Shown piece after piece: positions 53,133 to 60,951 of a stretch of 64,000 nucleotides of DNA. The stretch is taken from positions 51,112 through 115,111 of the forward strand of contig JAJECN010000024.1 in assembly GCA_022821965.1 (NCBI GenBank), given 5' to 3'. The translations under genes were made by a program, and so were the position numbers. The notes beneath the pieces are model-generated. The model did no database searches and had not been told where the DNA came from. It worked only from the letters and a program-made list of their open reading frames with translations. The DNA is from Candidatus Poribacteria bacterium. Lineage in GTDB: Bacteria; Poribacteria; WGA-4E; WGA-3G. Each line of letters begins with the position of its first letter. Positions within the stretch are counted from its first letter, which is position 1.

Positions 53133-55031
53133 ATGTACAAAGCGCAACTTACCCAAACCCCTCAACTGACGCAGAAGACGTCTATTACACCGAGGTTACA
53201 ACAGGCACTTAAAGTGCTAAACATGCCGCTGCAGGAACTGAAACATTTCGTCGCCCAAGAACTCGAACAGAACCCATTCTTAGAACTCGAAGAAGATAAT
53301 GAAACAGAAACGGTCGATGAAGAATTCGATCCGGCACTCGAATGGAATGAATCGGAAGAAGATTTTGATCGCGAAGATAGTACCGTTGATATCGACTGGG
53401 AAACTGCTTTTGAAGACCGTGTGTCCCTTAGCGAACGGACGAACTCCAGATACTCAGACGCTGACGAAGAATCACTATCAGAGTTACCATACGAATGCTC
53501 GCTATATGACCATCTCGCCGAACAATTAGAACTCGCCCCTCCCGACATTATAGGCTCAGAAACGGAGCGCGCCATTGGGGAACAGATTCTCGGAAATCTA
53601 AACGATGACGGGAAATTGGAACTCAAATTGTTTCAAATTCCGTGCGAATTCCTGACAGAACTGGATCAAGAAAACCTTTCACCAGAGCTATACAGGGTTA
53701 TTCAGAAAAATTTACAAACGACTACAGGCAATAAGAACATCCAATTCTCAACAGATGCCACAATTACCGTGAAAAATACCGGGTACATCTCCATAGAAAA
53801 CGGAGGTATATGCCCGAATCGCGCATGGAAAATTAACGATCCAGAGAATAAAAAAACGTATACGATTCTATATGAACAGGCATCAGCTCCCTACAAAGCA
53901 GCCCTTAACTTCTACCAACTGACATTGGAAGACATCGCCGAAGCAGTTGGCTGTGATACACAACTCGTTGAAACTGTCCTTCGTAAGATACAAGATACTT
54001 TTGAACCTCTCGGTATAGCACATCGAGATGTTAGGGAAGCACTAATCATCCAGATCCGCAACCGGAAGCCAGAAGAAGGAGTGGATATAGCGTACAATTC
54101 ACAGATTTCTGATGTAGTCGAAGCAGAGAACAATACGACTCCCGGAGTAGAATGTAGCGCACATAAAAATGTGCCTTTGCAGTGCCTTGCCCAAGAAGTC
54201 ATTGAAAATCACTACGATGCCTTTTTAAATCAGCAATGGAACTGCATAGCGGAAACGCTAAAAATTGACCTCACAGTGATTGATACAGTCGCAAAGTGGA
54301 TAGGAAAACTATCGCCTTACCCAGGTCGCTACTTCACTGATCCAACAACTCACTTGTTCAGAAGATCCTCCGTTACAGAGTTCGCCACACCGGACGTGGA
54401 GATACAATACCTTAACGGGAAATATCAAGCAATCTCTGTTGACAATTACATACCACGCTTACAGATGAACCCTTATTATCTGAATTTGATGCGGAACCGT
54501 CAGGACACCTTAGACGCAGAGACAAAAGGATGGATAGAGAAGCGGTATCGTGATGCCTCAAATTTGCTCAGCAGTCTCGCACAGCGAGGCAGCACGATCG
54601 CCCGAGTCACCGAGGCGATTTTTGAGGTGCAAGCAGAATTCCTAACACAAGGTGATAAAAGCATTAAACCCCTAACGCTGAGAACCATCGCTGAAAAAGT
54701 AGGAATTCACGAGTCAACAGTTAGCCGAGTAACAAGCAACAAATACGTGCAAACGCCACACGGTATGTATCCACTCCGATTTTTCTTCAGCAATGAACTG
54801 GCAACTACACAAGGAGAGGGTGTCTCCGCCAAACAGGTGAAAAACCTCATTCAAGAGATGGTTGGTGCTGAGGCACCTAAGAAACCACTGAGCGACCAGG
54901 CAATTAGTAACGCCTTGAAGGCGAAGGGTATTTTGCTCGCGAGGAGAACCGTTCAAAAATATCGTGACGAATTAGGCATTCCTACATCACGTGAAAGGTC
55001 TGCTGCATCCGAAGTTCCTCGCATCAGTTGA
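53133..55031 (+). CDS. rpoN: RNA polymerase sigma-54 factor RpoN, with insertions
   Basis: Directs RNA polymerase to -24/-12 promoters and needs an NtrC-type activator, one of which is encoded at 23.8-25.2 kb. ATG 53133 (MYKAQLTQTPQLTQKTS) with GGAG upstream gives 632 aa; the 21 codons before it in the ORF are doubtful. Region I is Q/L-rich (LTPRLQQALKVLNMPLQEL, FVAQELEQNPFLELEED) and is followed by an acidic stretch. The C-terminal HTH (TLRTIAEKVGIHESTVSRVTSNKYVQTP) and the RpoN box (ARRTVQKYRDELGIPTSRER) are intact. It is about 150 residues longer than usual: an extra segment of about 90 residues near 165-260 (IQFSTDATITVKNTGYISI...) splits the core-binding domain, and a smaller one follows. 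Confidence 0.95.
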   Translation: MYKAQLTQTPQLTQKTSITPRLQQALKVLNMPLQELKHFVAQELEQNPFLELEEDNETETVDEEFDPALEWNESEEDFDREDSTVDIDWETAFEDRVSLSERTNSRYSDADEESLSELPYECSLYDHLAEQLELAPPDIIGSETERAIGEQILGNLNDDGKLELKLFQIPCEFLTELDQENLSPELYRVIQKNLQTTTGNKNIQFSTDATITVKNTGYISIENGGICPNRAWKINDPENKKTYTILYEQASAPYKAALNFYQLTLEDIAEAVGCDTQLVETVLRKIQDTFEPLGIAHRDVREALIIQIRNRKPEEGVDIAYNSQISDVVEAENNTTPGVECSAHKNVPLQCLAQEVIENHYDAFLNQQWNCIAETLKIDLTVIDTVAKWIGKLSPYPGRYFTDPTTHLFRRSSVTEFATPDVEIQYLNGKYQAISVDNYIPRLQMNPYYLNLMRNRQDTLDAETKGWIEKRYRDASNLLSSLAQRGSTIARVTEAIFEVQAEFLTQGDKSIKPLTLRTIAEKVGIHESTVSRVTSNKYVQTPHGMYPLRFFFSNELATTQGEGVSAKQVKNLIQEMVGAEAPKKPLSDQAISNALKAKGILLARRTVQKYRDELGIPTSRERSAASEVPRIS

Positions 55032-55098
55032 CTTTAGGGTACCAGCAAGAAAAGGTTCATTTTTTGGAATTATTCATAAAAAAAATAGGAGGCTTGAA

Positions 55099-55656
55099 AT
55101 GAAAGTAACGTACTCTGGACATAACTTAAAGATTACGGATGACATTCACGCATACATCCTCAAGCGTGCTGATAAAATCGAATCACGTTTCGACGGGATG
55201 CAGGAACTAAATGTGGTTCTTAAATCCGAGAAGCGTCGGTTTGATGCCGAAATGATAGTGACAGCACCACGCGTATCGTTCTATGCAAAAAGCGAGACAC
55301 ATGAAATTTTATCTGCATTGGACAGCGTTACAGATAAGATCGTCAGCCAGATCCGACGATACAGGGATAGAGTGAAAGACAGGCGACATAACGCACCCCA
55401 CCGAGAAGTGGTGGAGCGACTGAATCCAGATGTGGAAGAAACATCGCCAGAAGTTGATATCGGTGATGCTCCAGTTGTTGTGTCAACACAGGACAAATTT
55501 GCATCAAAGCCCCTGACTGTAGCAGAAGCCACAATGGAACTTCAAGCCTCAAATGCGGAATTTCTTCTCTTCTTAAACGCAGAAACGCGGCAGGTAAATC
55601 TACTTTATGAAATGGAAAAAGGAAAATACGGGTGGGTAGAACCCCTCTTCGCCTAA
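55099..55656 (+). CDS. hpf: ribosome hibernation promoting factor, long form
   Basis: Start ATG 55099, with TAGGAGG six bases upstream; the upstream part of the ORF overlaps rpoN and is not coding for this protein. The 185-aa product has the S30AE fold: MKVTYSGHNLKITDDIHAYILKRADKIESRF, EKRRFDAEMIV and KSETHEILSALDSVTDKIVSQIRRYRDRVKDR. A C-terminal dimerisation domain follows (PLTVAEATMELQASNAEFLLFLNAETRQVNLLYEMEKGKYGWVEP), so it is the long HPF that forms 100S ribosomes. Its location behind rpoN is a classical order. Together with rsfS it gives this window two ribosome-silencing factors. Confidence 0.95.
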   Translation: MKVTYSGHNLKITDDIHAYILKRADKIESRFDGMQELNVVLKSEKRRFDAEMIVTAPRVSFYAKSETHEILSALDSVTDKIVSQIRRYRDRVKDRRHNAPHREVVERLNPDVEETSPEVDIGDAPVVVSTQDKFASKPLTVAEATMELQASNAEFLLFLNAETRQVNLLYEMEKGKYGWVEPLFA

Positions 55657-55871
55657 TGGTTATCGGTTTTCAGTTAAGAGGTTTTTTTGTAATGATCTTC
55701 GCTCACTTGGAATATTTCAGGGCAGCGATCAATTGTTACAGACCATTCTTAACCGATAACTCTCACTGCGAGGCAAACTAACAACTGTAAATATGAGGAA
55801 TGGTTATCGGTTATCAGTTACAAGAGGAAACCGTTCTTAAACGAAAATCTCTTAACCGAAAACTGACAAGT
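55656..55871. repeat. two heptad palindromic elements in tandem before valS
   Basis: Copy 1 (55656-55762): GGTTATCGGTTTTCAGTTAAGAGG with right arm CTTAACCGATAACT. Copy 2 (55798-55871): GGTTATCGGTTATCAGTTACAAGAGG with right arm CTCTTAACCGAAAACTGAC. The second ends six bases before the valS start codon. Confidence 0.8.
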
Positions 55872-55877
55872 AAAAAA

Positions 55878-58544
55878 ATGACAAATCTCCCGAAAACCTA
55901 TACCCCTCAGGAAATTGAGGGGAAATGGTACCAATTTTGGCAGAAAAACGGCTACTTCCACGCGGAAGCAACCTCAGATAAACCGCCTTATGCGATTGTG
56001 ATCCCGCCGCCGAATATCACGGGCAGCCTACACATCGGGCATGCGCTCGATAATACACTCCAAGATTGCCTCATCCGATGGAGACGCATGCAAGGCTATA
56101 ATACGCTCTGGATGCCCGGTACCGACCATGCTGGTATCGTCACCGAGCTTATTATGGAGCGACAACTTGCCGAGGAAGGCACCAGTAGAATCGCACTCGG
56201 ACGCGAAAAATTCATCGAACGCATGTGGCAGTGGAAAGCTGAATCTGCTGGCTACATCGTTTCACAACTTCAACAAATCGGGTGCTCTTGCGATTGGGAA
56301 CGTGAACGTTTTACCCTCGATGAAGGCTTGTCTAAAGCCGTCCGTACCGCCTTTGTCAAGCTCTACAACCAAGGACTTATCTATCGCGATACCTATATGG
56401 CAAACTGGTGTCCGAACTGCAACACTGTCTTAAGTAACCTTGAGGTCGAACCTATTGAGATAGATGGACACTTTTATCACATCCATTACCCAATTAAGGA
56501 CAGTGATGTCGTGCTTGAAATTGCCACAACACGCCCCGAAACGATGTTGGGGGATACCGCTGTTGCTGTGCATCCTGACGATGAACGCTACCAACATCTG
56601 ATCGGAAAGACAGCACTCCTACCGCTCTGTGACAGAGAAATTCCGATAATCGCAGACGCTTATGTAGACAGAGAATTCGGTACCGGTGCCCTAAAAGTTA
56701 CACCCGCGCACGATACCAACGACTACGAAATCGGCTTGCGGCATAACCTTGAACAGTGGAATGTTTTCACACGAGATGGATATATAAACGAAAATGCCCC
56801 TGAGAAATACGTCGGTTTAGCCCGATGGGATTGTCGCGAACGTGTCGTTGAAGATTTGCAAGATTCGGGTTATCTCGTCAAAATTGTACCGCATCGGCAC
56901 GCCGTTGGACATCATGATCGGTGCGGCACGATTGTCGAACCCACGATATCGCTGCAATGGTTCATGAATGTCCGTCCGCTTGCGCAGCGCGCCATCGAAG
57001 CAACCCAAAAAGGTGAAGTAAAGTTCATTCCAGAACGGGAAACAGCGCGCTTCTATCATTGGATGGAAAACATTGAACCGTGGCCCATCTCACGCCAACG
57101 GTGGTGGGGACATCGACTTCCAATATGGTACTGTAACGAATGTGAGGCAGTCGTCGCATCAATTGAAGCACCTGAGCAATGCGAGTGTGGTGCCGCCGAT
57201 TTCCGTCAGGAAGAAGACGTTTTAGACACATGGTTCAGCTCTGGGTTGTGGCCCTTTTCGACAATGGGATGGCCAGAAGAAACGGAAGAACTGAAAACCT
57301 TTTATCCGACCTCCGTTCTTGTAACCGGCTGGGATATTCTCTTTTTTTGGGTGGCAAGAATGATTATGTTAGGATTAGGGTGTATGGACGAAGTTCCGTT
57401 CCGTACTGTCTATCTGCACGGGCTTGTTGCCGATGAAAAAGGGGAGAAAATGAGCAAATCGAAGGGAAATAGCATCGATCCGTTGGAAACAATTGACACC
57501 TACGGAACGGATGCCTTCCGCTTCGCACTCGCAAACACAAGTACTCCAATCCCCTATGTCCCGCTCCAGGAACCTCAGATTGAAGCAGGCAGGCGATTTG
57601 CCAACAAAATTTGGAATGCCGCTCGGTTCATTTTGATGAATTTAGAGAAACATCCCGTGCCTACAGAAACGGATGCTCTGAAAACTACAGAGGAAACATT
57701 AGAAATCACGTGGATACGGAGTCGTCTCAGCCACACCATCAAAACGGCAACCGATGCGCTCGAAAATTTCCGGTTCTATGAAGTGGCGCAAACACTCTAT
57801 GCCTTCCTTTGGCATGAATTCTGTGATTGGTATCTGGAATTCGCCAAACAGCGGATCGCGCAAGATAAACCAGAGGCACTCTGGGTAGCCGCCGATGTTT
57901 TAGAGCAGACAATGCGACTCCTTCACCCTCTGATGCCTTTCTTAACCGAAGAGATCTGGCAACAACTCCCTCACGGTGGTGGAAGAGAAAAAAGCTCTGT
58001 AACAGTTTCCTCCTGGCCAGAACCAATAGGAGAAAATCCAACAGCAGAAACCACGATGACCACGCTAATGGAAGTCATTGATAGTGTTCGTAGTATTAGG
58101 GGTGAGTTGAACGTTCCAATCGGGGCATCTGTAGACGTTCACATCCAATCACCAGAGGCTGAAGTGCGTGAACGCCTCGAAACATATCTCGCACACTACT
58201 TACCCGCTTTCACAAAGATAGCAGACATTACTATCGCGGAATCGCTGCCAAAACCCAGTGCCTCAGCGGAAGCTGTAATCGGTGAACTTGCCATTTATAT
58301 CCCGCTTGCTGACGTAATCGACTTGGAAGCAGAACATGCAAGACTTAGCAAACGGCATCAACAGGCAGTTAAAAATGTCGCATCAGCACAGAAGACTTTA
58401 GATAACCCAAACTTCATTCAGCGCGCACCGGAACAAGTTGTGGCACAAAAAAGAGCGCAGCTCGAGCGGCTAATGATGGAGCAGGAAAAATTAGCACAGA
58501 GCCTCACAATGCTCATCGAATCAGGAAGTGAAAATGGCGATTGA
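55878..58544 (+). CDS. valS: valyl-tRNA synthetase ValS
   Basis: Class I synthetase charging tRNA-Val. ATG 55878 (MTNLPKTYTPQEIEGKWY) is the real start; the 26 codons before it in the ORF come from a heptad repeat. Motifs: HIGH as SLHIGHALDN, the CP1 editing domain with TTRPETMLGDTAVAVHP, WCPNCNTVLSNLEVE, VLDTWFSSGLWPFSTMGWP, KMSKS as GEKMSKSKGNSIDPL, the anticodon-binding domain, and a C-terminal coiled coil (LEAEHARLSKRHQQAVKNVA). Length 888 aa is normal. No T-box or other leader was recognised. It overlaps the thioesterase start by 11 bases. Confidence 0.97.
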   Translation: MTNLPKTYTPQEIEGKWYQFWQKNGYFHAEATSDKPPYAIVIPPPNITGSLHIGHALDNTLQDCLIRWRRMQGYNTLWMPGTDHAGIVTELIMERQLAEEGTSRIALGREKFIERMWQWKAESAGYIVSQLQQIGCSCDWERERFTLDEGLSKAVRTAFVKLYNQGLIYRDTYMANWCPNCNTVLSNLEVEPIEIDGHFYHIHYPIKDSDVVLEIATTRPETMLGDTAVAVHPDDERYQHLIGKTALLPLCDREIPIIADAYVDREFGTGALKVTPAHDTNDYEIGLRHNLEQWNVFTRDGYINENAPEKYVGLARWDCRERVVEDLQDSGYLVKIVPHRHAVGHHDRCGTIVEPTISLQWFMNVRPLAQRAIEATQKGEVKFIPERETARFYHWMENIEPWPISRQRWWGHRLPIWYCNECEAVVASIEAPEQCECGAADFRQEEDVLDTWFSSGLWPFSTMGWPEETEELKTFYPTSVLVTGWDILFFWVARMIMLGLGCMDEVPFRTVYLHGLVADEKGEKMSKSKGNSIDPLETIDTYGTDAFRFALANTSTPIPYVPLQEPQIEAGRRFANKIWNAARFILMNLEKHPVPTETDALKTTEETLEITWIRSRLSHTIKTATDALENFRFYEVAQTLYAFLWHEFCDWYLEFAKQRIAQDKPEALWVAADVLEQTMRLLHPLMPFLTEEIWQQLPHGGGREKSSVTVSSWPEPIGENPTAETTMTTLMEVIDSVRSIRGELNVPIGASVDVHIQSPEAEVRERLETYLAHYLPAFTKIADITIAESLPKPSASAEAVIGELAIYIPLADVIDLEAEHARLSKRHQQAVKNVASAQKTLDNPNFIQRAPEQVVAQKRAQLERLMMEQEKLAQSLTMLIESGSENGD

Positions 58545-58965
58545 AAACAATGACAACTGCTTTGTTTGCGGCATGAAAAATCCGTTTGGCTTGCAGGTGA
58601 AACCTGAAATTATAGATGGCGGGGCGTTTGTTCGCATTGAATGTACGCCCGATGAACATTTACAAGGTTGGGCAAATATTCTACACGGCGGCATCCTCAG
58701 CACTCTATTAGATGAAGCGATTACTTATGTCGGGATAGGTACCTTTGATCAGCCCGCAGTAACAGCACAACTTGAAGTCCGTTTTCGCAAACCATCACCA
58801 ACCTGCGTGAAACTTCATGTATGTGCACAGCGTATTAAAGTTTCCAAAAGGTTAGTCGAGGCAAAAGCAGAGGTGACACTCAGTGATGGCACCCTCATTG
58901 CTACGGGGACTGGTAAGGTCGTACCGGTTAATGAGAGTTTCGCGCCTCACTCACCAACGTCGTAA
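58534..58965 (+). CDS. PaaI/YbgC-type hotdog thioesterase
   Basis: A 143-aa protein with the hotdog thioesterase pattern: CFVCGMKNPFGLQVKPEI (typical opening of one PaaI-like subgroup), GWANILHGGILSTLLDEAITY with the active-site HGG and Asp/Glu, VTAQLEVRFRKP, and EVTLSDGTLIATGTGKVVPV. It would hydrolyse acyl-CoA thioesters; the substrate is unknown. The ORF begins at GTG 58528, but ATG 58534, with AGGAAG six bases upstream, is preferred. It overlaps the 3' end of valS and is probably cotranscribed with it. Confidence 0.85.
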   Translation: MAIENNDNCFVCGMKNPFGLQVKPEIIDGGAFVRIECTPDEHLQGWANILHGGILSTLLDEAITYVGIGTFDQPAVTAQLEVRFRKPSPTCVKLHVCAQRIKVSKRLVEAKAEVTLSDGTLIATGTGKVVPVNESFAPHSPTS

Positions 58966-58999
58966 GCGTTCGCTTGAAAACTTGCAACAGAAAAGGGGA

Positions 59000-59113
59000 A
59001 TAGTTGTCACCCGTCAGTCATCAGTTTGCAACCAGAGTCGTCTCTACCAGAAAACAATACGCAACTGCCACATACTGATAGCCGAGTGCCAAGTGCTGAT
59101 AGCCGAAAACAGA
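59000..59113. repeat. degenerate heptad element before nadB
   Basis: AGTTGTCACCCGTCAGTCATCAGTTTGC and AACTGCCACATACTGATAGCCGAGTGCCAAGTGCTGATAGCCGAAAAC are degenerate inverted arms. It accounts for the 31 non-homologous codons at the start of the nadB ORF. Confidence 0.65.
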
Positions 59114-59118
59114 AACTT

Positions 59119-60801
59119 ATGAAAAATACAACATCTGCGATGAATCCAGAAGGGCATCCAAATTGGGACACAGATGTCCTCATCATCGGTAGCGGTGCTG
59201 CAGGGTTACGTGCTGCCCTCGCTGCGAGTGAGCACGCGAATGTGACGTTAATCACCAAAACTACACTGACAGAGAGCAACACACACTACGCTCAAGGCGG
59301 TATCGCAGTTGTCATGAATCTTGATGACACGATTGCCTTGCACATAAAGGACACCTGCGATGCGGGTGCTGGACTCTGTGATGTCGAAGCTGTTGAGATG
59401 ATGGTATCTGAAGGCATTCCACGCGTCGCTGAACTTTTAGAGTGGGGCGCGAACTTTGATTGGGAAGGCACGCTCCCGCGCTTCACACAAGAAGCCGCGC
59501 ACAGCCGCCGCCGTATTGTTCATAAAGGGGACGCAACCGGACGCGAAACAACGGATGTTCTCATTCAGCGTGTGCTTAACACTGAACGCATTCATGTCCT
59601 GCAGAACACATTTGCTATCGACTTACTAACGGATGCAGACATTGCAAAGGCGCGTGGCGAAACTGTTACATGCTACGGTGTTACTGCGATTGTAGAGGGA
59701 GAAGTCGTTTGTATTCGTGCGAGAGCCACAATCCTCGCGACTGGTGGGCTCGGACGGGTCTACCCCTGTACCTCTAACCCAAAAGTGGCAACTGGCGATG
59801 GATTCGCTGCAGCATGGCGCGCTGGATGCGAAATGGTCGATATGGAATTCGTTCAGTTCCATCCAACGACGCTTTACTTAGATGGTGCCCCCAACTTCTT
59901 AATCTCTGAAGCGGTCCGTGGTGAAGGGGGCAAGCTCATCAATATTCGTGGTGAACGCTTTATGGAGAAATATCACGAAAAAGGCGAACTCGCACCACGT
60001 GATATTGTCAGCCGTTCCAACCAAAAAGAGATGGAGTTGACTGCATTCCCGTGCGTCTACCTTGACATCACCCACAAACCCGCCGAGTTTATCCACGAAC
60101 GATTTCCAACCATCTCTGATACTACCAGACGCTATGGATTAGATATCAGCGTTGACCTAATTCCTGTCCGTCCCGGTGCTCACTTTATGATGGGTGGCAT
60201 CCGCACGAATACCGATACAGAAACGAACCTTAAAGGACTTTACGCGTGTGGTGAAGTGGCATGCACTGGCGTGCACGGAGCAAACCGTTTGGCGAGTAAC
60301 TCTCTGCTGGAATGCCTCGTCTACGGTACCCGTGCTGGCACAAACGCAGCAACTTTTGCGAATAGTTATCAGTCATCAGTCATCAGTGCTCAGTTCCAAG
60401 AAGGTTTTGAGGCTGCCACGAGACATTCTTTAAATGATAACCGAAAACTGAAAACCGATGACTATTCTATAGAAGCGATAAAGGATGCGATCCAGGAAAC
60501 ACTCTGGGAAAATGTGAGTATTGAACGAAACGGCGAAGGTTTAAGACAAACCCTCGCCGAATTGGAAGATTTAACGGAGCATTTAGAAGCGGTGCGAGCA
60601 ACACCAGAAATGACGACTATCTCGATGATCGAAACGGTTAATATGCTTGATGTTGCTTTGATGATAACGCGATCTGCACTTATGCGGACCGAAAGTCGCG
60701 GTGCACACTACCGTGCTGACTGCCCGACACAAGACGATACCAATTGGCACCACCGTATCCTTATCACGCACGATAACTCACCAGAAGTAATCCCCTTATA
60801 A
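59119..60801 (+). CDS. nadB: L-aspartate oxidase NadB, with repeat-derived insert
   Basis: Oxidises aspartate to iminoaspartate for quinolinate and NAD synthesis. ATG 59119 is preferred. FAD-binding N-terminus VLIIGSGAAGLRAALAASEHANVTLITK, then THYAQGGIAVVM, AAHSRRRIVHKGDATGRE, ILATGGLGRVYPCTSNP, MEFVQFHPTTLY, VRGEGGKLIN, HFMMGGIRTNTDTETNLKGLYACGEVACTGVHGANRLASNSLLECLVYG. This matches NadB/SdhA enzymes, and the HGANRLASNSLLE active-site end is intact. Residues about 414-449 (YQSSVISAQFQEGFEA...RKLKTDDY), between the FAD domain and the C-terminal helical domain, are encoded by an in-frame heptad palindrome. nadA and nadC are not nearby; nadD opens the window. Confidence 0.95.
   Translation: MKNTTSAMNPEGHPNWDTDVLIIGSGAAGLRAALAASEHANVTLITKTTLTESNTHYAQGGIAVVMNLDDTIALHIKDTCDAGAGLCDVEAVEMMVSEGIPRVAELLEWGANFDWEGTLPRFTQEAAHSRRRIVHKGDATGRETTDVLIQRVLNTERIHVLQNTFAIDLLTDADIAKARGETVTCYGVTAIVEGEVVCIRARATILATGGLGRVYPCTSNPKVATGDGFAAAWRAGCEMVDMEFVQFHPTTLYLDGAPNFLISEAVRGEGGKLINIRGERFMEKYHEKGELAPRDIVSRSNQKEMELTAFPCVYLDITHKPAEFIHERFPTISDTTRRYGLDISVDLIPVRPGAHFMMGGIRTNTDTETNLKGLYACGEVACTGVHGANRLASNSLLECLVYGTRAGTNAATFANSYQSSVISAQFQEGFEAATRHSLNDNRKLKTDDYSIEAIKDAIQETLWENVSIERNGEGLRQTLAELEDLTEHLEAVRATPEMTTISMIETVNMLDVALMITRSALMRTESRGAHYRADCPTQDDTNWHHRILITHDNSPEVIPL
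60362..60466. repeat. heptad palindromic element inside nadB
   Basis: Left arm GTTATCA-GTCATCA-GTCATCA-GTGCTCA-GTTCCAAG and right arm TAAATGATAACCGAAAACTGAAAACCGATGACTAT, open and in frame across roughly 105 bases. Confidence 0.8.
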
Positions 60802-60888
60802 TACCGTTTCTAAAAGTTTATATCGCATTAACCGCCGTTTAGTGCACAGACTAACAGTCTATGCTACAATTTCAATCAGAAATGGTAT
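60801..60888. mobile_element. miniature element with ATACCRTTTCT ends
   Basis: ATACCGTTTCT at 60801-60811 and AGAAATGGTAT near 60878-60888 are inverted ends with one mismatch. The core holds GCACAGACT-AAC-AGTCTATGC (60844-60864), the same hairpin type found in the element at 40576-40698. It lies between convergent nadB and lytic-transglycosylase genes. Confidence 0.7.
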
Positions 60889-60951
60889 AACAAGACACGC
60901 AGCTGCGATTTAGGCGCTTCCTGATCAGTTTTGAAGGAAAATTAAAAATCC

